DNA of 64,000 nucleotides from Mycosarcoma maydis (GCF_000328475.2 NC_026484.1:372001-436000), one strand, 5' to 3'; positions 41,161 to 51,921 are shown, numbered from the stretch's first letter. Notes: a model not told the origin generated them from the letters alone. A program made the numbers and translations.

Positions 41161-41542
41161 GAAGGCATCTGCACGTCAATCTCATGCCGTCACCGCTCTG
41201 TCTGGTAAATCGTGAATTGATCTTCTTGACCCCACAAACTAAGCTGATTGCCAGACGACAAGTTGACGTACTAAGCCTACTCTGAGCAAAGCCCCTCTGA
41301 TAGATGCGGATACACGCTGACTTGATCTCAACACTCAGAGTGTCAGGCCGAGACTGAGGCTGTGTGATGTTTGAGTCACAACAGGCCGAATCGACGACGG
41401 CGCGTGAGCTGACGTTGGAACGCTGCGATATCGACGCCAGCGAGCATCACGAATCATGCATGCGCTCACCGCCAGCAGCTTGCACACGAAAACCCTATCA
41501 AACAGTCACGAGTGTGATGTTGGCATCACGCATTTGATTTCA
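41161..41542. terminator. Convergent 3' spacer, J protein / Med5-like
   Basis: About 380 bp between converging stops, with a CGTGAATT half-site near 41210. No gene was seen. Confidence 0.35.
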
Positions 41543-44500
41543 TCACGACATCGCCGAGAGCCACGCACTCAAGCCACTGCCACTATCAGCATCTTTGCCA
41601 CCGTTCACTGGCGCATCGTTCTGCGTACGCTCTCTGCATTGTTGTGCACCATGCCATGCTTCACCCCCAGCCAAGTGGTCGGCGATCGCGCTTTGTAAAG
41701 TGGCCCACTTGGCACTGATGGTCGTGGATTTGGCGTTCTTCTCGCCAAGCATGTGCGATCGGAATCGGACCAGTTTCAACGCCATCATGTCCAAGACCTG
41801 CTTTGACGTGGTGCGAAGCTCGCCACTTGCGAGGAGCGAGGCTGCTGATGTGACAGTCGGTGCTGCGTTGCTAGTGTGCGACGTCGCGTTGGCCGCGGCG
41901 TGAGGAGGTTGAGGTGAGCAGGGTTCATCGTCGAACAAGTCTGCTTCGGCTGGACGTGCAGCAGCTGTCGTATCGGCGACCGTAGCTTTGGTACCTCGTG
42001 CGTTGGTATCCGCAGCTCTAGCAAGCGCCAGAAGGTCGTCGGCAACAGCGTCCGTCGTCGCACGCTGCGCCTCAGCCGCCATGATCAACCCAACCACCAA
42101 CCCAACAATTCGAACCACGCCCTCGATCGCACTCTCCTCAATATCGCCTAGCTCCAACCTCTGAACAAACCTCAACGCCGAAGTAGGCTCGCTAGCAGGT
42201 GCAATGAAACACAGCCACGCAGCTAAGCCCTTTTGATCTCGACCGTTTCGTCCAACTTGGCCGCTCTTCAATGCACCAATGAGTCTATCCATTGCGTGCA
42301 CAGACGGTTGCAGTGTCGTCAGCATCGAAAACAACTTGGATCTCGAATCTTGGTGACCCGCAGCCACACTTTGCAACCAAGACGCCCCAGTTTCGCTGAG
42401 CAAACGCGCTGTTACACCCGCTCCTTCCATCCTCGCCTTCAAAGAAGCTAGGTTGAAAGTCTCGCATCCCACAGCCAACTGTGGCGCTGCTGTAACATCC
42501 GCCTCGATCGTGCTTACGAATGCATCGAAAGCTTTGGCAATCAGCTGCCTGACACTGGATGGACACGCATCAGTATCTACCAGCAGTGCCAACACTTCCA
42601 AACACACGCTTTTGGATGTAGCATTCCTCGGTAGCCCATTGGCCAACGTTCCATCGCTGCTCGGTACATCCACCACCGACGCTTGCAATCCGGACTCAGA
42701 CAAGAAATCCAGGATCGGCTGCAGTGGTGTTCGAGAGATCTCGGAGAGTAGCCAGACGAGTGCACCTGGAAGAGCGAACGAGAGCAGATCTTGGAGGAAG
42801 TAGCTCAGTCCTCCTCGCAGCGTTTCTAGGTCAATGATGCCGTGTTGGCACGCCGAAATGCTTTGCGAGAAAAGCAGAGGAGAGAGACGAAGTAGCGTTG
42901 TGGGCGGGGATGCGGAGATGAGGTCGTCCGAGATGCCTTCGTTGCCAAAGAGGGCGTGAATCCAACGTGAAACTAGGCCACGGTCTTCTTCGGACAGTAC
43001 CGAAAGCGGATAGCTGACCGACGAGGTGGCAAGGTGTGTTGCTAGGAAGGGTGGCATAGATCTGTGCAGAGGAGCAGAAGAGTCGACCGTGTCCATGTCG
43101 TGATTCGAAACCGTATAGCGCGAGATGCGCGTAATTGGAGTCGAGTATCGATAACAAAGTAGTTGAACAAACAGCAAGATGTCGGACAGCGTCGAAGGCT
43201 CGTCGCTCGTCTGACCGAGATCTTGGTGATCCAAGATGCTTGCCAATGGATCGAGCATTTGGGCCGGATCAATATAGATCATGATTGTGTCCAGCATAGC
43301 GCCGCCCTCACAAGCATTCTCGGTCAACGCTTTGCACCATCTCGCGATACTCTCAAGGTCGTGCTGTTCCAACCAGCCCTGCACCTGCAAAACAAGCTGG
43401 CGTGCAAAGATGAAGTGAGTTCCCGGATCGGATGCCACGCGTTGCAACAGCTCCACTGGGTGGTCTGTAGGGATTCGTGTCTCGAAGAGAGTGTTCAGCG
43501 CGAGTCCTTCGAGCTGTGCATCCATGCGGAGCGACTGCGTCAAACTCTGTACCTCGGAAGCGAGCTTGTGCCCGTTGGCAAATTCGTCCGCGATCGCTTC
43601 CGGCCGTGCTAGCGAATGCTCGATGCAAGCTCGCAACAGCCACGCCCTGATGGGCTGCGACGGCGGTGTGCCCAAGCCTAGTACGTCGGACATCATGTTC
43701 GCATGAGCACCTGCTGCTTCTTCACCGTTGGTAGCAGCGACATTGCCGTGTGCATGTGATTGGTTCGTGGCACTCTCGCACACGTTGAGACGATCCGACA
43801 TGACGAGCAGAGCAGCTCGAAGGGCGGCTTCAAGACGGACGTGCGGTGCCTCAAGCCTCTGTCCACGCAACGGCAACTCTTGGTTTCCATCGAGCCACTG
43901 TTCGAGCTGTAGCACGAGTTCGGGAATCATGCCGCACAGTGCGTTCCTCCAAATGGTAGCGTAGACTTCGGCGCCTTTGAATGCCGGGGGCATCTCGACA
44001 ACGGCAGCACACGCATCGATGGCTGCGACAAGCAGTTCAAAGTAGAACGCGGTGAGCGACTTTTCCAGCGTTAAAGAGGGAGCAGCTGCACTTCGTCGAG
44101 CAAGAAAGAGTGTCTTGATCGCGTCCAGCTTGAAGTCCCAGGAAGTGTGATGATCCACAAGTAAATGCATGAGCAACGCCGTCTCGGGCTCAACGGCTGG
44201 CTTCTCAGATGCAGCTATCGTGGAAACGTCGAGAAAATGATCCCACGTCGCTCTCTGCTGTGCATCCTGTAATGTCTCGAGTTTCCTCTTTGTGGGACGT
44301 GTGGAGAGCTTGGATGTGTTCGCCTCTGCAAAGCTCTCGCTAATTTGGTCAATGACACCAATTTGGCTGGTCAGAGAGCGCAAGAGCGCGATCTCGTCCT
44401 TCCACGCTGGATTCATGGAGCGTAGCACTGCTTCGATTTCGGTGAGCGAGGTCGATGCCATGGACCTCAACTGCTGCAGTATAGCACCATCGGGCTTGAG

Positions 44501-45256
44501 CTTGTCATTCTTAGCCGTTTGGGCTGCGGACAAGATCTGTGTAACGTATGCGAGAAGACCTTGACCGACATTGATGAGGACCGTGATGGAGACACGTGGA
44601 GCGAGTAAGTTCTGTGGAGAAGCAATGGCCGGGTCGGCGGCAAGAGCGAGCAGGCGGAGATTGGCTACGACAAATCCCAGAGATGCAGGAGCGACCTTGA
44701 TGTCGCTGGCCCCGGTATCGACATGGTCCACTGGAAAGCTTGGAGTCTGATCTTGCTCGTAGGTGGGATCTGCGAACAAGCGTTGCAGCAGAGCGAGAAA
44801 GGAAGGGCTGGAAACGCGAAAGGGAACGGGCGCCTGAAAGGTCATGAGAAGCCCCTGGCCGATGACGGAAGATATTATCTCGATAGCTGGAACGTTGGAT
44901 GCTGCGGCTTGGACATTGGCAAGGAGATGAAGGGTGACAGTCATGACGTCGGTGATAGGGCCTTGATCTGGACTGACGCCAGATCGATTGGCGCTGCCGT
45001 ATATGAGCGCCTGCAGATACTCGATTAGCAACGGGTCGATGAAGGATTGTGACAATAGATATTTGACGAGGCATTCGGCAGCATGCGAGCCCTCAAGTGA
45101 CGGGATGACGTCAAACGTGCCGTCATCATCCTGTGCAGCTTCGATGCGACGCACCAACTGATGGAGAAGGGAGAGCCACTTGGGTTGAGCGAGACGTCGA
45201 GCTAGCGCCTCCAGGAGAAGCTTCTGTATGAGCTGCTGCGCTTCGCCTGTTGACAT
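41543..45256 (-). CDS. MED5: Med5-like (Nut1) subunit of the Mediator tail
   Basis: 1237 aa, no intron. Med5 is a fungal Mediator tail subunit that links transcription regulators to RNA polymerase II. The protein is almost wholly alpha-helical and Leu/Ala-rich without membrane segments. It begins with a short helical 'LIQKLLLEALARRLAQPKW' unit and contains 'VYATIWRNALCGMIPELVLQ', resembling the 'W-x-x-F-x-x-x-x-L-P-x-L' signature of Med5 proteins, then an acidic/Ala-rich linker and an 'LSAWLSAMS' end. Length fits fungal Med5 proteins (about 1000-1250 aa). The family is highly divergent, so the call rests on size, helical architecture and this motif; another helical-repeat protein remains possible. 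Start at the first ATG, 1.2 kb from a divergent transporter gene. Confidence 0.55.
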   Translation of the reverse strand: MSTGEAQQLIQKLLLEALARRLAQPKWLSLLHQLVRRIEAAQDDDGTFDVIPSLEGSHAAECLVKYLLSQSFIDPLLIEYLQALIYGSANRSGVSPDQGPITDVMTVTLHLLANVQAAASNVPAIEIISSVIGQGLLMTFQAPVPFRVSSPSFLALLQRLFADPTYEQDQTPSFPVDHVDTGASDIKVAPASLGFVVANLRLLALAADPAIASPQNLLAPRVSITVLINVGQGLLAYVTQILSAAQTAKNDKLKPDGAILQQLRSMASTSLTEIEAVLRSMNPAWKDEIALLRSLTSQIGVIDQISESFAEANTSKLSTRPTKRKLETLQDAQQRATWDHFLDVSTIAASEKPAVEPETALLMHLLVDHHTSWDFKLDAIKTLFLARRSAAAPSLTLEKSLTAFYFELLVAAIDACAAVVEMPPAFKGAEVYATIWRNALCGMIPELVLQLEQWLDGNQELPLRGQRLEAPHVRLEAALRAALLVMSDRLNVCESATNQSHAHGNVAATNGEEAAGAHANMMSDVLGLGTPPSQPIRAWLLRACIEHSLARPEAIADEFANGHKLASEVQSLTQSLRMDAQLEGLALNTLFETRIPTDHPVELLQRVASDPGTHFIFARQLVLQVQGWLEQHDLESIARWCKALTENACEGGAMLDTIMIYIDPAQMLDPLASILDHQDLGQTSDEPSTLSDILLFVQLLCYRYSTPITRISRYTVSNHDMDTVDSSAPLHRSMPPFLATHLATSSVSYPLSVLSEEDRGLVSRWIHALFGNEGISDDLISASPPTTLLRLSPLLFSQSISACQHGIIDLETLRGGLSYFLQDLLSFALPGALVWLLSEISRTPLQPILDFLSESGLQASVVDVPSSDGTLANGLPRNATSKSVCLEVLALLVDTDACPSSVRQLIAKAFDAFVSTIEADVTAAPQLAVGCETFNLASLKARMEGAGVTARLLSETGASWLQSVAAGHQDSRSKLFSMLTTLQPSVHAMDRLIGALKSGQVGRNGRDQKGLAAWLCFIAPASEPTSALRFVQRLELGDIEESAIEGVVRIVGLVVGLIMAAEAQRATTDAVADDLLALARAADTNARGTKATVADTTAAARPAEADLFDDEPCSPQPPHAAANATSHTSNAAPTVTSAASLLASGELRTTSKQVLDMMALKLVRFRSHMLGEKNAKSTTISAKWATLQSAIADHLAGGEAWHGAQQCRERTQNDAPVNGGKDADSGSGLSAWLSAMS

Positions 45257-46447
45257 GGTGTATACGAGTCAGCGCTCAGGTGGTGTTGCACTTGGACGAG
45301 GATCATTCATGGATGTGCGTCATTCCCTCACACGGGAGATAGCATACGGTAGACAGCATCGAAGCACACTCACTTCTATGCTAATCAGAATCTTCATATT
45401 GAGTGTTGTTCCCAATCGTGAATACCCGGACCATCGGAACACGGCTTGACTCATGACGTGGCTCGTGACTTCGTGAGGCAAAAAAATAAATAATGTTGGA
45501 AAAAGAAGTTATAACAATTTATTGGTTTGCAAGATGGAGAAAAAAAAGACCCCCAATAAAAGCCAATCACGAATTCAAAAACAATCGTGAATGAAAAGCG
45601 TGCGTGGGGATCTTTGGAAATGTTCGTGGTTTGACCAAGAAGGCTAAATTGCCTTGGATGCACCCTCCTGGCGTTATCCCTCATCACGTATCGGATATCA
45701 TCGTGCATGTGTATCGTGCATCGGGCATGCCAAACCAAACACGGGAAAGCTGTTCATGTCGGCCGAGAACCCTTGGAAATTGCCAATGGAGAGTCAGCAA
45801 AGACGGCGGTGGCGGAAGAGCATCCATTCACATTGGCTTGAGTTGAGCCGAAAAACATCGGCTGGCTCCGCACCGACGAAGAACAGAAAGCGACCGCGAC
45901 GTTTCGATAAAAGTTTGTAAAAAGTACGCACACATCACTTATGACACGTGAACATCTCACTGCAAACCTCAAGCCTGGCCCGGCCACATTTCACGATTTT
46001 GCTGTTTTAGTTTTCGGATGTGTCGGGGGTGGAAACGCACACTCGCAACTACGCTCACTCAGTGCTGGTGCCCGTAAGTCGCTGTCACCATTCGTGATTC
46101 ACGATTGTGACTCTGTGACTGTAGAGGGTGCAGCTCTGATTTCAGTCACGAGTCGGCCTACTTCGTGCCAGAATGCATACACGACACTCTTGAGTGCCGT
46201 ATTGCCAGCCTTGCCCTTGGCCCAGCTCTTCATTTGTCACCACTCCTCCTCCCCCCATCATCCCATCCTATCGGAGCAACCGACTACGCCATACTACGCC
46301 ATAAAGCTGAGCTCGAGGTTCTGATCATCACGGTTCTTGCCACTGCGCCGCCTCTCAACGTAGCTTGTCCGTCATCGGAACCCACCAAGCTCTACGCTTA
46401 AACGCACACTTGCCAGATTCGATCTTGTCACGCAGCAAGCCAAGATC
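45257..46447. promoter_or_regulatory. Divergent promoter region, Med5-like / amino-acid transporter
   Basis: About 1.2 kb. Motif copies occur near 45412, 45567-45595 and 46090-46106; A-rich runs lie near 45480-45545. Short frames such as that at 45604 lack codon bias. The last ~200 bp are pyrimidine-rich. Confidence 0.45.
46090..46106. repeat. Smut intergenic near-palindrome
   Basis: ATTCGTGATTCACGATT: one mismatch from the perfect inverted repeat. It is followed by related GTGACTCTGTGACT-type sequence. Confidence 0.7.
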
Positions 46448-48727
46448 ATGTCGACGCCAAACAACCCCAACCCCAACCCCAACGGCAACGGCAAGGCCAG
46501 GGCTATCCCTTCTCCCAGTCTTGCATCCGCAGACACTTTGGCTTCCACCCCCATCCGATCCCCTTCGCGCGCCTTTGGCGAAGGTTGGGGCCACGCCTCT
46601 CCCTCGCTGCCCAACATCCCTCCGCGCGTAGGCTCTCCATCCGCCGAACCGCTCAACCTCTACTCTTCATCGCAGCAGCAGCGTCAAGACTCGTCCAACT
46701 TTCCTAGGTCTTTCTCGATCGAGCCTCCCTCTCGCGACAGCCCTTCACTGGCTCCTCCCGCCGTCGACTCTGGTCTCTCAACACCCAGCAATCTCGACAA
46801 TCTCGATTCTCTTCCCTTTTCAGACGAGCGCAAGGCACGCATCATCGAGAGGCATCTCGCTCGTCCTGATGGTAACCGCGATTCGATCTCGGCCACTTCA
46901 ATTCCATCGTCTGAACACACCGACGATTTTGATGACAGCCAAGATGCCCACGGTTCGTCCACACCCAATCCCGCTGCATCTGGAGATGGTGCCAACGAGT
47001 CGCCGTCCGAGATCGCGTTTGAGGACGTAGACGAAAGCTACATTGGTCCGCACCAGATGCAAGGCGGAGCCATCACCGACGACGTCTACCGATGGGCTCA
47101 CAAGAATCGCAGAGTATCCGCAAGACGTACCCGCAGCGAGAGTCTTCACATGCCTCGTACCGCCACCATCGACCCTGAGCTCGATGTGCAGGGCATCAAG
47201 GAACCCGGAGGCTTCCGACGCTTCTTTGTTATCAACCAGGCCCAAGAGCAGGGCCGCGCCCCTCCCAGAGCGCTTCGCAGCTTTATCGACTTCCTCAGCC
47301 TGTACGGTCACTTTGCCGGAGAATTCCTGGAAGAAGAAGACGATGACGATGATGACGATGAGTACGAAGACGACGCCGACGAGCGTGCTATTCCTGGTAC
47401 CAGCCGTGGAGCTGGCACTGGCGACATGGAAACCTCGGGTCTTCTGCGTCGTCGCAAAGGTCTGCAACGAAGCGACACCCAAGCTCGTATGCGCAAGGCT
47501 AACAAGGAACGCCGTCGCGGTGAGGCTTCGGTGCTCGATGCCGTCATGATGCTGTTGAAATCTTTTGTCGGTACCGGTGTGCTTTTCCTCGGCAAGGCAT
47601 TCCACAACGGCGGTCTGCTCTTCTCCACCGTGACCCTGTGCGCGGTCGCTATCATTTCGCTCGTATCGTTCCTGCTGCTCGTCAAAACCAATCTCAACTG
47701 TCCAGGCTCGTTCGGTGACATGGGTGGCATCCTCTACGGTCCTCGTATGAGACTTGCCATCTTGGCTTCAATTGTACTCTCGCAGCTCGGCTTCGTCGCT
47801 GCTTACACGGTATTTGTGGCGCAGAACATGCAGGCATTCGTTCTCGCCGTCACGCACTGCAAGACGCTCGTGCCTATCTGGGCGCTCATCCTGGGTCAGA
47901 TGGCTGTGTTCTTGCCACTCTCGCTCATTCGAAGAATCGCCAAGCTCTCCACCACGGCGCTGATTGCCGATGTCTTCATCCTCTTTGGTATCGTCTATCT
48001 GTTCTGGTACGAGATCGGCAAGGTCGCCAAGGATGGACTTGCCGACGTGGTCATGTTCAACAGCAAAGAGTTTCCGCTATTCATTGGTACGGCTGTCTTT
48101 ACGTTTGAAGGCATCGGCCTGGTAATTCCGATCACCGAGTCGATGAAGGAGCCTGAAAAGTTCCCACGCGCACTTACCGGGGTGATGGCAGGAGTGATGG
48201 TGCTCTTTGCTTCGGCAGGTGCGCTATCGTACATGGCGTTCGGATCTGAAATCCAGACGGTGGTGATTACCAACCTTCCGCAAACCTCTCGATTCGTGCA
48301 AGCGATGCAGTTCCTCTACAGTATCGCTATTCTGCTCTCCACGCCTCTGCAGCTGTTCCCAGCGCTGGCTGTGCTCGAGAAGGGAATCTTCACCAAGAGC
48401 GGTAAATACAACTGGAAGGTCAAGACCGAGAAGAACCTCTTCCGTTTCCTCGTAGTTGTCGTCTGCTGTTTGGCAGCCTGGGCAGGTGCCAACGATCTGG
48501 ACAAGTTCGTTTCCCTCATCGGGTCAGTGGCATGTGTGCCGCTTTGCTTTATCTACCCGCCTTTGCTGCATCTGAAGGCGAATGCGACTCGGAGCGCGAC
48601 CAAAGTATTGAATTACGCCATGTTGGTGTTCGGCGTCGTTTGCGTTGCCTTTGCCGGTAGTCAGACCATCAAGGCGATGTTGGAGAGTTCGCAACCAGCT
48701 CGTCCACCCAGATGTTCTCCGAGGTAG
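46448..48727 (+). CDS. AVT3/AVT4-type vacuolar amino-acid transporter
   Basis: 759 aa. A member of the AAAP (amino acid/auxin permease) family, whose yeast AVT3/AVT4 members export amino acids from the vacuole. The first ~355 residues are hydrophilic and presumably cytosolic: an Asn/Pro repeat start, Ser/Pro-rich stretches, and an acidic run of Glu/Asp at about 295-313. The transport domain starts at 'SVLDAVMMLLKSFVGTGVLF' (about 358-377), the typical first membrane helix, and continues with about ten or eleven membrane segments. These include 'LGFVAAYTVFVAQNMQAFV', 'FTFEGIGLVIPITESMKEP' and 'FLYSIAILLSTPLQLFPAL', the conserved AVT3/4 and PAT-type blocks. The long N-terminus is usual for fungal AVT3-like proteins. 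Substrate cannot be read from sequence. It converges on the peroxiredoxin gene. Confidence 0.88.
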   Translation: MSTPNNPNPNPNGNGKARAIPSPSLASADTLASTPIRSPSRAFGEGWGHASPSLPNIPPRVGSPSAEPLNLYSSSQQQRQDSSNFPRSFSIEPPSRDSPSLAPPAVDSGLSTPSNLDNLDSLPFSDERKARIIERHLARPDGNRDSISATSIPSSEHTDDFDDSQDAHGSSTPNPAASGDGANESPSEIAFEDVDESYIGPHQMQGGAITDDVYRWAHKNRRVSARRTRSESLHMPRTATIDPELDVQGIKEPGGFRRFFVINQAQEQGRAPPRALRSFIDFLSLYGHFAGEFLEEEDDDDDDDEYEDDADERAIPGTSRGAGTGDMETSGLLRRRKGLQRSDTQARMRKANKERRRGEASVLDAVMMLLKSFVGTGVLFLGKAFHNGGLLFSTVTLCAVAIISLVSFLLLVKTNLNCPGSFGDMGGILYGPRMRLAILASIVLSQLGFVAAYTVFVAQNMQAFVLAVTHCKTLVPIWALILGQMAVFLPLSLIRRIAKLSTTALIADVFILFGIVYLFWYEIGKVAKDGLADVVMFNSKEFPLFIGTAVFTFEGIGLVIPITESMKEPEKFPRALTGVMAGVMVLFASAGALSYMAFGSEIQTVVITNLPQTSRFVQAMQFLYSIAILLSTPLQLFPALAVLEKGIFTKSGKYNWKVKTEKNLFRFLVVVVCCLAAWAGANDLDKFVSLIGSVACVPLCFIYPPLLHLKANATRSATKVLNYAMLVFGVVCVAFAGSQTIKAMLESSQPARPPRCSPR

Positions 48728-48934
48728 AGGCTGAGGTGGCGAAGGATTCGGAATTTTGCTTGTAAACTGTTCAATGTCACTCGGTGTCTCTTGCGTTTTG
48801 CACGAATCAATAGACAAGGTTTCCCATTCACAGTTCGTTTGAGGCGGGTGAGGAGACATGTACATTGACTCTTTACGGGACGTTAGTAGTCAGGCACATG
48901 GGCTGATTCATGAAGTGCAGTCAAGTTATCAAGT

Positions 48935-49791
48935 TTAGAGCTTGGCGAGGACGTGGTCAGCGCCGCTAACCTCGACAGCGCCGGGGTTAGGTTCAGGAGA
49001 GAAATCGACGACCTTAAGGTCATCCACAATGAGGGCGTAACGGCCGGTACGTTGACCGAAGCCCATGGCGCTGAGATCGGCGATAGAGCCGATGGCTTTA
49101 GAGAACTCGAGGTTGAGGTCGGTGGCAAAGATGACCTTGTCCTCGGCCTTGTTCTGGACGCCCCAGGCGGACATGACGAACGGGTCGTTTTGAGCCAGAA
49201 CGATGACCTGATCGACACCCTTGGACTTGAAGCTGTCGATCTGCTTGATGTAGGGTGGGATGTGGTTCACGTGGCACGTAGCTAGTGAGCAAAAGGAGGC
49301 GGTCCGGAAAAAAAGGAAAATCGTTAGCCAAGGTTTCGAGGGAGAATGGTGAGCAAAGAGTGCGCGCAATACTTACGAGTGTAGGCACCGGGAACGGCGA
49401 CAATGACGACCTTCTTGCCCTTGAAAGCTTCGTGTGTCTGGATCTTGGTGGGAGCACCACAAGCGGTACCGTCAGCGAGCTCAGGTGCCCAGGGGACGTA
49501 CGTAAAGGTGGTGTTGGGAATCTGCTCGCCCTTTGAAATAGCCTTTTGAACCGACGTTGTTGCAAACGAACGCATCGACGCAGCCATCGATCCAGTATTT
49601 GCAGCCAAGTGCAACGCCAGAGGTGCGATTGAAGACGGTCGGACGAGCGTACGGCAAGGAAAAGCCACAAACAAGGAGGGGGCAACAGAGGAGGCAGCGC
49701 AGGTGGTGAGTCGCCTAGTAGCCGCAGGAGAGGGTCGCAAACCGACTCGCAAAGCTGGAAGCGTTGAGGTGATCAGTTGCTTGCTTACCAT
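48935..49791 (-). CDS. Type II (Prx5/PMP20-like) peroxiredoxin, two exons, possible dual targeting
   Basis: Exon 1 is 49791-49377 and exon 2 is 49281-48935, giving 253 aa. It reduces H2O2 and alkyl hydroperoxides. The intron (95 nt) has a GTAAGT donor, a CTAAC branch site and a CTAG acceptor, and splits the Pro codon of the active-site block 'VPGAYTPTCHVNHIPPYI'; the peroxidatic Cys is residue 141. Downstream blocks 'LAQNDPFVMSAWG' and 'SAMGFGQRTGRYALIVDD' fit the family. The first ~80 residues are Arg/Ser/Ala-rich with almost no acids (a mitochondrial leader style). The protein ends in AKL, a peroxisomal targeting signal type 1 as in yeast PMP20 proteins. Internal ATGs near residues 70-74 could give a shorter form. 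The ATG is followed directly by GTAAGC, discussed separately. Confidence 0.93.
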
Positions 49792-50532
49792 TTTTGCGAT
49801 TTGCGTTGCGGTGGATAGCCTGTTGGAAACGATGTTTGGAATGTTGATGGTAGAGGCGATGATCCCAGAAGGCTCGTGGTTTTTATGCTATCTTTGAGGA
49901 GGGGGAAATCTGGAATGCGCACGAGCTAAAGCGGGCATCAACTTTAGAAACGCGAAAGGAGACGCCGACGGTTGCCGAACATGTCGACTAGAAAGCGTCC
50001 GTGCGTTCAGTTAGGTATGAGTTAGGTTGCGCTTCTACCGATTCGGCACCTTCGGCTGGCTCGCTGGCTCTAGAACATGAAACAGAAAAAAGCTTCTCGG
50101 CTGTTCGATCATACACACTCTGTCTTCCCCCGTCCACGCACGACGGCTTTGAGCCGATGCACGATGCCTGCCTTTCTTGTGTTTGGTCTGATCACATCCC
50201 CGATGGAGTGCATTTTTGCTCGAATCAGCCGATGCATTCTACGAGAAACCAGACCAACACTCCGACTCTCACTCACGACTCAGACTTGGAGTGTGGAGCG
50301 TGGAGCGTGGAGCAGCTTTCGTTGTGCTAACGCGCTTTGCGCGCTGCCCTCCCAATCTATTCTGATTGTGAATCACGAATATCGGCGCCGCCAGCCACCA
50401 CGGCAGCCAAACGCGTGTAAAAAGTAGACCTCACGCCTCTCTCTGCAGCCGCAACCCGCACTTGCTTGCGCTTCATATGCGATCGCATCATCGGCCGGCA
50501 AGCGTTCTAATTGACGCATCTTCGTTACGCTG
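49792..50532. promoter_or_regulatory. Divergent promoter region, peroxiredoxin / Mis18
   Basis: About 740 bp. It has a TTGTGAATCACGAATAT motif near 50367-50382 and a short direct repeat of GTGTGGAGC/GCGTGGAGC near 50288-50310. No gene was supported. Confidence 0.45.
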
Positions 50533-51921
50533 ATGGCGTCCTTAGCAAAACGACCGCGACGGTCAGACGACTATGATCCTGCGCCAGTAGCACCCACAGC
50601 TGTTGCCAGCGGAGGATATTACGACAATGTACCCGGAACGTCGATGACGCGATCCACTCTGGCGCCGCAGCCATCTGGAAGTGCTTCTGCTATGCTAGCG
50701 CCGGGCACATCGTACTCATCTCATCTATGGGCGTATCCAGCAACATCGGTAGCGCCAAATGGTATCAATGGTACATCCGCAGCGCTAGCAGCGACGAGCC
50801 CTCACCTCTCCTCCTCAAGGTCCCTATCCGCCGCACCAGCGGTCGGCGGTGCACCTGCCGCTCAACCTCTCAGCTCTGACGATGACGATATGGCACCGCC
50901 AAAGGGCGGCTCGCTTACAACCACTTCGACGCGCGCTCGCGGCCGCGGTCGTGGTCGTGGCCGCCCCAGAGGCAGAGGCCGTGGCCGCGGCGCATCCACC
51001 TCCACCACCGTCGTTCACAAGCCCGACCTCGAAGAATCGGATTCAGAAGAACCCCCGAACCCGCTCGTATTCCAATGTCGCTGCTGCTTTCGACTGCTTG
51101 GAGACTCGTTGGCGTTCGTCGCAACCGACATCGATCTCGGCTACGTGATCCTCTCGGACGTCTCCGAGATCATACAGCAAGACACCACGTACGAAACATC
51201 TACCGAGCCGGGCAAAGATATTGGCTCCACTTTTGCACGTCTTCGCTGCGCCGGATGTAACGCTGCTGTGGGCAGGAATTATCGTACCACACCGAGAGAT
51301 TTGGATGATCTCAGAGATTGTTTTTCGCTCGAAGTGGATGCCATATACACGTACCAGTTGGGATCGAATTATACCCGACAGAAAGAGGAGGATGACGAAG
51401 ACCAAGATGCTCTTGTTGATGGTGGTGCAAGCGGCAAGCCCGCGAGGGCATCGAGACCGACACATGAAACCGTGCAGGCGGAGGACACCAAAGTGCTGAT
51501 CACAAAGATGGAGCGAACTCGTGCGTTGACAATCGAATTGAGCGATCGACTGATCAAGGCTGAAGAAGAGATCAGACGGTACAGTGCGCTGGTGGACAAA
51601 CTGATGCAAAGCGAGCAGATTGCGTCTAAAGCACTGCGCATCGAAGCAAACCCAAAAACATCATTAGCAGCGGACTCAGCCACTATTCCGCCGCTCGGCC
51701 GCCAAGAGCAAATCCAAACTGATCCACCGCAGCAGCTGGACCCACGCGGAAAAGAACCATCCTCACCATCCTCAAAAGACGACCCACCCGCCTCGCCGCA
51801 GCCGATCAAACTCGACTCTGACTTATCCCAGTCCTCCTCGTTGCGGGAAGCGAGCAAGGAGATCCGATCGAAACCCAGCGCACCAGGCACGTCTACACGC
51901 ACGACCCGGAGAAGCAGGTGA
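50533..51921 (+). CDS. MIS18: Mis18-family centromere protein
   Basis: 462 aa. Mis18 acts at centromeres to permit loading of the centromeric histone CENP-A. The Mis18/yippee-like domain spans about residues 178-280 and keeps both zinc-binding pairs: Cys182/Cys185 in 'VFQCRCCFRLLGDSLAFV' and Cys239/Cys242 in 'LRCAGCNAAVGRNYRTTPRD', followed by 'LEVDAIYTYQLGS'. Before it is a Ser/Ala/Pro-rich N-terminus and an RGRGRGRPRG-type tract (about 135-157) that could bind DNA or RNA like AT-hooks. After it comes a coiled coil (about 318-365) as in Mis18 proteins, then a Pro/Ser-rich tail. It is longer than S. pombe Mis18 (194 aa) through these flanks. It converges on DCP1. Confidence 0.88.
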   Translation: MASLAKRPRRSDDYDPAPVAPTAVASGGYYDNVPGTSMTRSTLAPQPSGSASAMLAPGTSYSSHLWAYPATSVAPNGINGTSAALAATSPHLSSSRSLSAAPAVGGAPAAQPLSSDDDDMAPPKGGSLTTTSTRARGRGRGRGRPRGRGRGRGASTSTTVVHKPDLEESDSEEPPNPLVFQCRCCFRLLGDSLAFVATDIDLGYVILSDVSEIIQQDTTYETSTEPGKDIGSTFARLRCAGCNAAVGRNYRTTPRDLDDLRDCFSLEVDAIYTYQLGSNYTRQKEEDDEDQDALVDGGASGKPARASRPTHETVQAEDTKVLITKMERTRALTIELSDRLIKAEEEIRRYSALVDKLMQSEQIASKALRIEANPKTSLAADSATIPPLGRQEQIQTDPPQQLDPRGKEPSSPSSKDDPPASPQPIKLDSDLSQSSSLREASKEIRSKPSAPGTSTRTTRRSR

